A DNA stretch of 7,360 nucleotides, from NCBI GenBank assembly GCA_030596225.1, contig JAUVKO010000099.1, positions 1-7,360 of the forward strand, in the 5' to 3' direction. The translations under genes were made by a program, and so were the position numbers. Source of the DNA: Fidelibacterota bacterium. GTDB taxonomy: Bacteria > Fidelibacterota > UBA8477 > JABMPR01. Each line of letters opens with the position of its first letter. Position 1 is the first letter of the stretch. The notes under the pieces were generated by a model. It had not been told where the DNA came from. It was given only the letters and a program-made list of their open reading frames with translations, and did not search any database. Below are positions 5,919 to 7,360 of the stretch, piece by piece.

Positions 5919-7252
5919 AAACTTTCCTCAATGGGTAAAACAACAGTAAATTGACTCCCCTGCCCTTCCTGGCTCCGTACCTGTATATTTCCGTCGTGCA
6001 GCTCAACCATACGCATAACAATAGCCAGCCCCAGACCGGTACCATCTGATATTTGTTTCTTTGCAGAGGGTGTCCGGTAAAATTCTTTGAAGATATTCAC
6101 CTGTTCTGCTTTAGGAATCCCGGGACCATTATCTGTTACAACTACAGTATAGTCTGTACCTGCTTTTCTCAAGATCACTTTAATCTCACCTTTTTCCGGT
6201 GTGTAGCGGATAGCATTGGAAATAAGATTTATAAATATTTTATTTAAAGCAATAACATCCCCGAAATAATCACAGCACATATTAGGAGCTTGATAGTTTA
6301 AGGTCTGTTTTTTGCGATTAATGTTAGGTTGTACATCGCGTATCAAATCAGCAAGCATTTTTTTTAGATCAAGGCTCTCGAATTTCTGTCTCTCTTGAAA
6401 GTTGCCATAAGTAAGATCCGTCAGATCTTTAAGCATTTCAATCATTTCTGCCGTTCGACCAATAGCCCTCTGGAGCATATTTTTTACCTGATCATCTACC
6501 TTTTCTCCCAGGACATCTTCAATCACCATGAGAGTAGATTGGACAGTAGCAACGGGTGTTTTCATCTCATGGCTGGCATAGCGAAAGAAAGTAGTTTTGC
6601 TCTCATTGATCTCCTGCAGCTTTTGATTAACAACCTTCAGTTTTTCGCGAACCCGCCGATGTCTTTCTGTCACACTTTGAGCCAGATAGGCTGAAGCGAT
6701 CATTGTAATGACAACGATAAACCAGATAGCTACGACTATACGGATATCATCAGCCAGATGAATCTCATGAAAGAAATAAATATGGTCAAGGTAAATCGAA
6801 CGTTCTAAGACCAGAAGCCCTGAATACAGAACAATGACCAATAATGAATATAGATAAGAAAAACCGCCTGGAAAAATGATACTGGCCAAAATGATATGGA
6901 AGACATAAAAGAACGAGAGTGGGCTTTCTTCAGCTCCGGTTATATAGATCAATACAGTCAGAACCAATAAATCCATAACCATTTGAACATTTAGGAGCGT
7001 AACCAGCTTTGACATGCCCAGCTGCATTTTCCTGGATGTGATGGCCATATATACTAGATTTAACAAGATCAGGATAGCGCCTGAAATCCCCATCCAGAGA
7101 ATACTGGAAGGGGGTCCCAGATCAATTATTTTTAACAGAACAACGCCGGAGAACAGTCCCAAAATTGCAAACCAACGTAATCGAATTAACCATTGGTCAC
7201 GTCGCAGCATAGAAGCACTTGAGAATGCCGGGGTATCTGGAAAAAGTGCCAT
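5915..7252 (-). CDS. Membrane-bound sensor histidine kinase with six-helix N-terminal sensor
   Basis: This 445-residue kinase autophosphorylates on a histidine and passes the phosphate to a response regulator, probably the one encoded just upstream. Six membrane helices are predicted at about 27-45, 51-71, 85-105, 111-128, 131-149 and 171-193, with almost no periplasmic domain. A short coiled linker (195-218) leads to the dimerization helix with phosphoacceptor H228 in SHEMKTP. The ATPase domain has N346 in the N box (LISNAIRYTP), D374 in DNGPGIP, the F box FKEFYR, and GTGLGL from G404. All catalytic boxes are intact. The LRWFAI start of helix 1 and the TGAEESPLSFFY segment (105-116) recall RegB-like sensors, which sense redox state through quinones, but the RegB redox cysteine is not visible beside the H box. 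A vicinal C326-C327 pair precedes the N box. No Shine-Dalgarno is evident at the ATG. The gene lies 45 bases after the receiver gene and overlaps the ACT gene by 4 bases. The signal it senses is unknown. Confidence 0.93.
   Translation of the reverse strand: MALFPDTPAFSSASMLRRDQWLIRLRWFAILGLFSGVVLLKIIDLGPPSSILWMGISGAILILLNLVYMAITSRKMQLGMSKLVTLLNVQMVMDLLVLTVLIYITGAEESPLSFFYVFHIILASIIFPGGFSYLYSLLVIVLYSGLLVLERSIYLDHIYFFHEIHLADDIRIVVAIWFIVVITMIASAYLAQSVTERHRRVREKLKVVNQKLQEINESKTTFFRYASHEMKTPVATVQSTLMVIEDVLGEKVDDQVKNMLQRAIGRTAEMIEMLKDLTDLTYGNFQERQKFESLDLKKMLADLIRDVQPNINRKKQTLNYQAPNMCCDYFGDVIALNKIFINLISNAIRYTPEKGEIKVILRKAGTDYTVVVTDNGPGIPKAEQVNIFKEFYRTPSAKKQISDGTGLGLAIVMRMVELHDGNIQVRSQEGQGSQFTVVLPIEESL
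5925..5929 (-). promoter_or_regulatory. Shine-Dalgarno of the ACT gene, inside the kinase gene
   Basis: GAGGA (within GAGGAAAG) on the minus strand lies 6 bases before the GTG start at 5916-5918. It overlaps the last codons of the histidine kinase gene. It supports the GTG start, which is shared with the kinase TGA stop as GTGA, and so supports coupled production of the two proteins. Confidence 0.65.
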
Positions 7253-7271
7253 AGTTAATACTGTCTGGGAA

Positions 7272-7300
7272 TAAGTTTCATCTGCCTGCCTGCAAACTTA
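7272..7300. other. Small inverted repeat in the receiver-kinase gap
   Basis: TAAGTTT (7272-7278) and AAACTTA (7294-7300) form a perfect 7-bp stem around 15 bases that contain a TGCC/TGCC repeat. The stem includes the stop codon of the receiver gene. There is no T-run after it, so it is not a clear terminator. It might modulate the amount of kinase made relative to regulator, or be chance. Confidence 0.4.
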
Positions 7301-7360
7301 GACCTTGATGTTTTGACGAACGACATCCACTAATTTCTTGGGATTGACCGGTTTTTCCAG
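7298..7360 (-). CDS. Response regulator, C-terminal end of a receiver domain (partial)
   Basis: Twenty codons and a TAA stop (7298-7300) enter from the right edge. They read LEKPVNPKKLVDVVRQNIKV, the last strand and helix of a CheY-like receiver, including the conserved Lys-Pro step that follows the phosphorylation site in the fold. The protein ends straight after the receiver, so no output domain follows it. It is either a single-domain regulator or carries its other domains on the N-terminal side, outside the window. Its position 45 bases upstream of the kinase suggests they are partners. The call rests on a short stretch but the pattern is characteristic. Confidence 0.75.
   Translation of the reverse strand: MEKPVNPKKLVDVVRQNIKV

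Noticed and set aside
7255..7281. Eight-codon mini-frame (MKLIPRQY) ending 2 bases before the kinase ATG, possible leader peptide
   Set aside because: No proper ribosome binding site precedes it, its composition does not suggest attenuation, and frames this short are expected by chance.

Overview
The whole window is coded on the minus strand, apparently as two transcription units. It looks like a core chromosomal segment of a free-living bacterium with a moderately AT-leaning genome. No phage, plasmid, transposase, CRISPR array, tRNA or rRNA is visible. A Gram-negative lineage around the Bacteroidota/Calditrichota/Marinimicrobia branch is possible, judging from the yqeY-cvpA-mutS2-dnaG arrangement and the style of dispersed intergenic repeats. 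That placement is an inference of low confidence.

Unit 1, upstream in transcription (7360 down to 5445): the last 20 residues of a response-regulator receiver domain, a six-helix membrane histidine kinase, and a small protein of two ACT domains resembling the regulatory tail of aspartokinase. The ACT gene starts at a GTG that overlaps the kinase stop codon (GTGA) and has its own Shine-Dalgarno inside the kinase gene, so the two should be translated together. A free-standing amino-acid-sensor domain coupled to a two-component kinase is the most unusual thing here. Its function cannot be read from the sequence.

Between the units (5162-5444) lie 283 bases without a gene. They hold a degenerate dispersed palindromic repeat next to the end of the ACT gene, a small hairpin, and the leader of the second unit. 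I see no convincing promoter.

Unit 2 (5158 down to 1): yqeY, cvpA, mutS2 and dnaG. yqeY and cvpA overlap as TGATG and cvpA and mutS2 overlap as ATGA, so these three are tightly coupled. dnaG follows after 119 bases that carry an inverted repeat built of 7-bp units, and it runs off the left edge of the window after 440 codons. The unit merges two arrangements familiar from other bacteria: yqeY beside dnaG (macromolecular synthesis cluster) and cvpA beside mutS2. It ties together replication initiation (DnaG), a MutS-family ATPase acting on DNA or collided ribosomes (MutS2), a membrane protein (CvpA) and a putative tRNA-related protein (YqeY).
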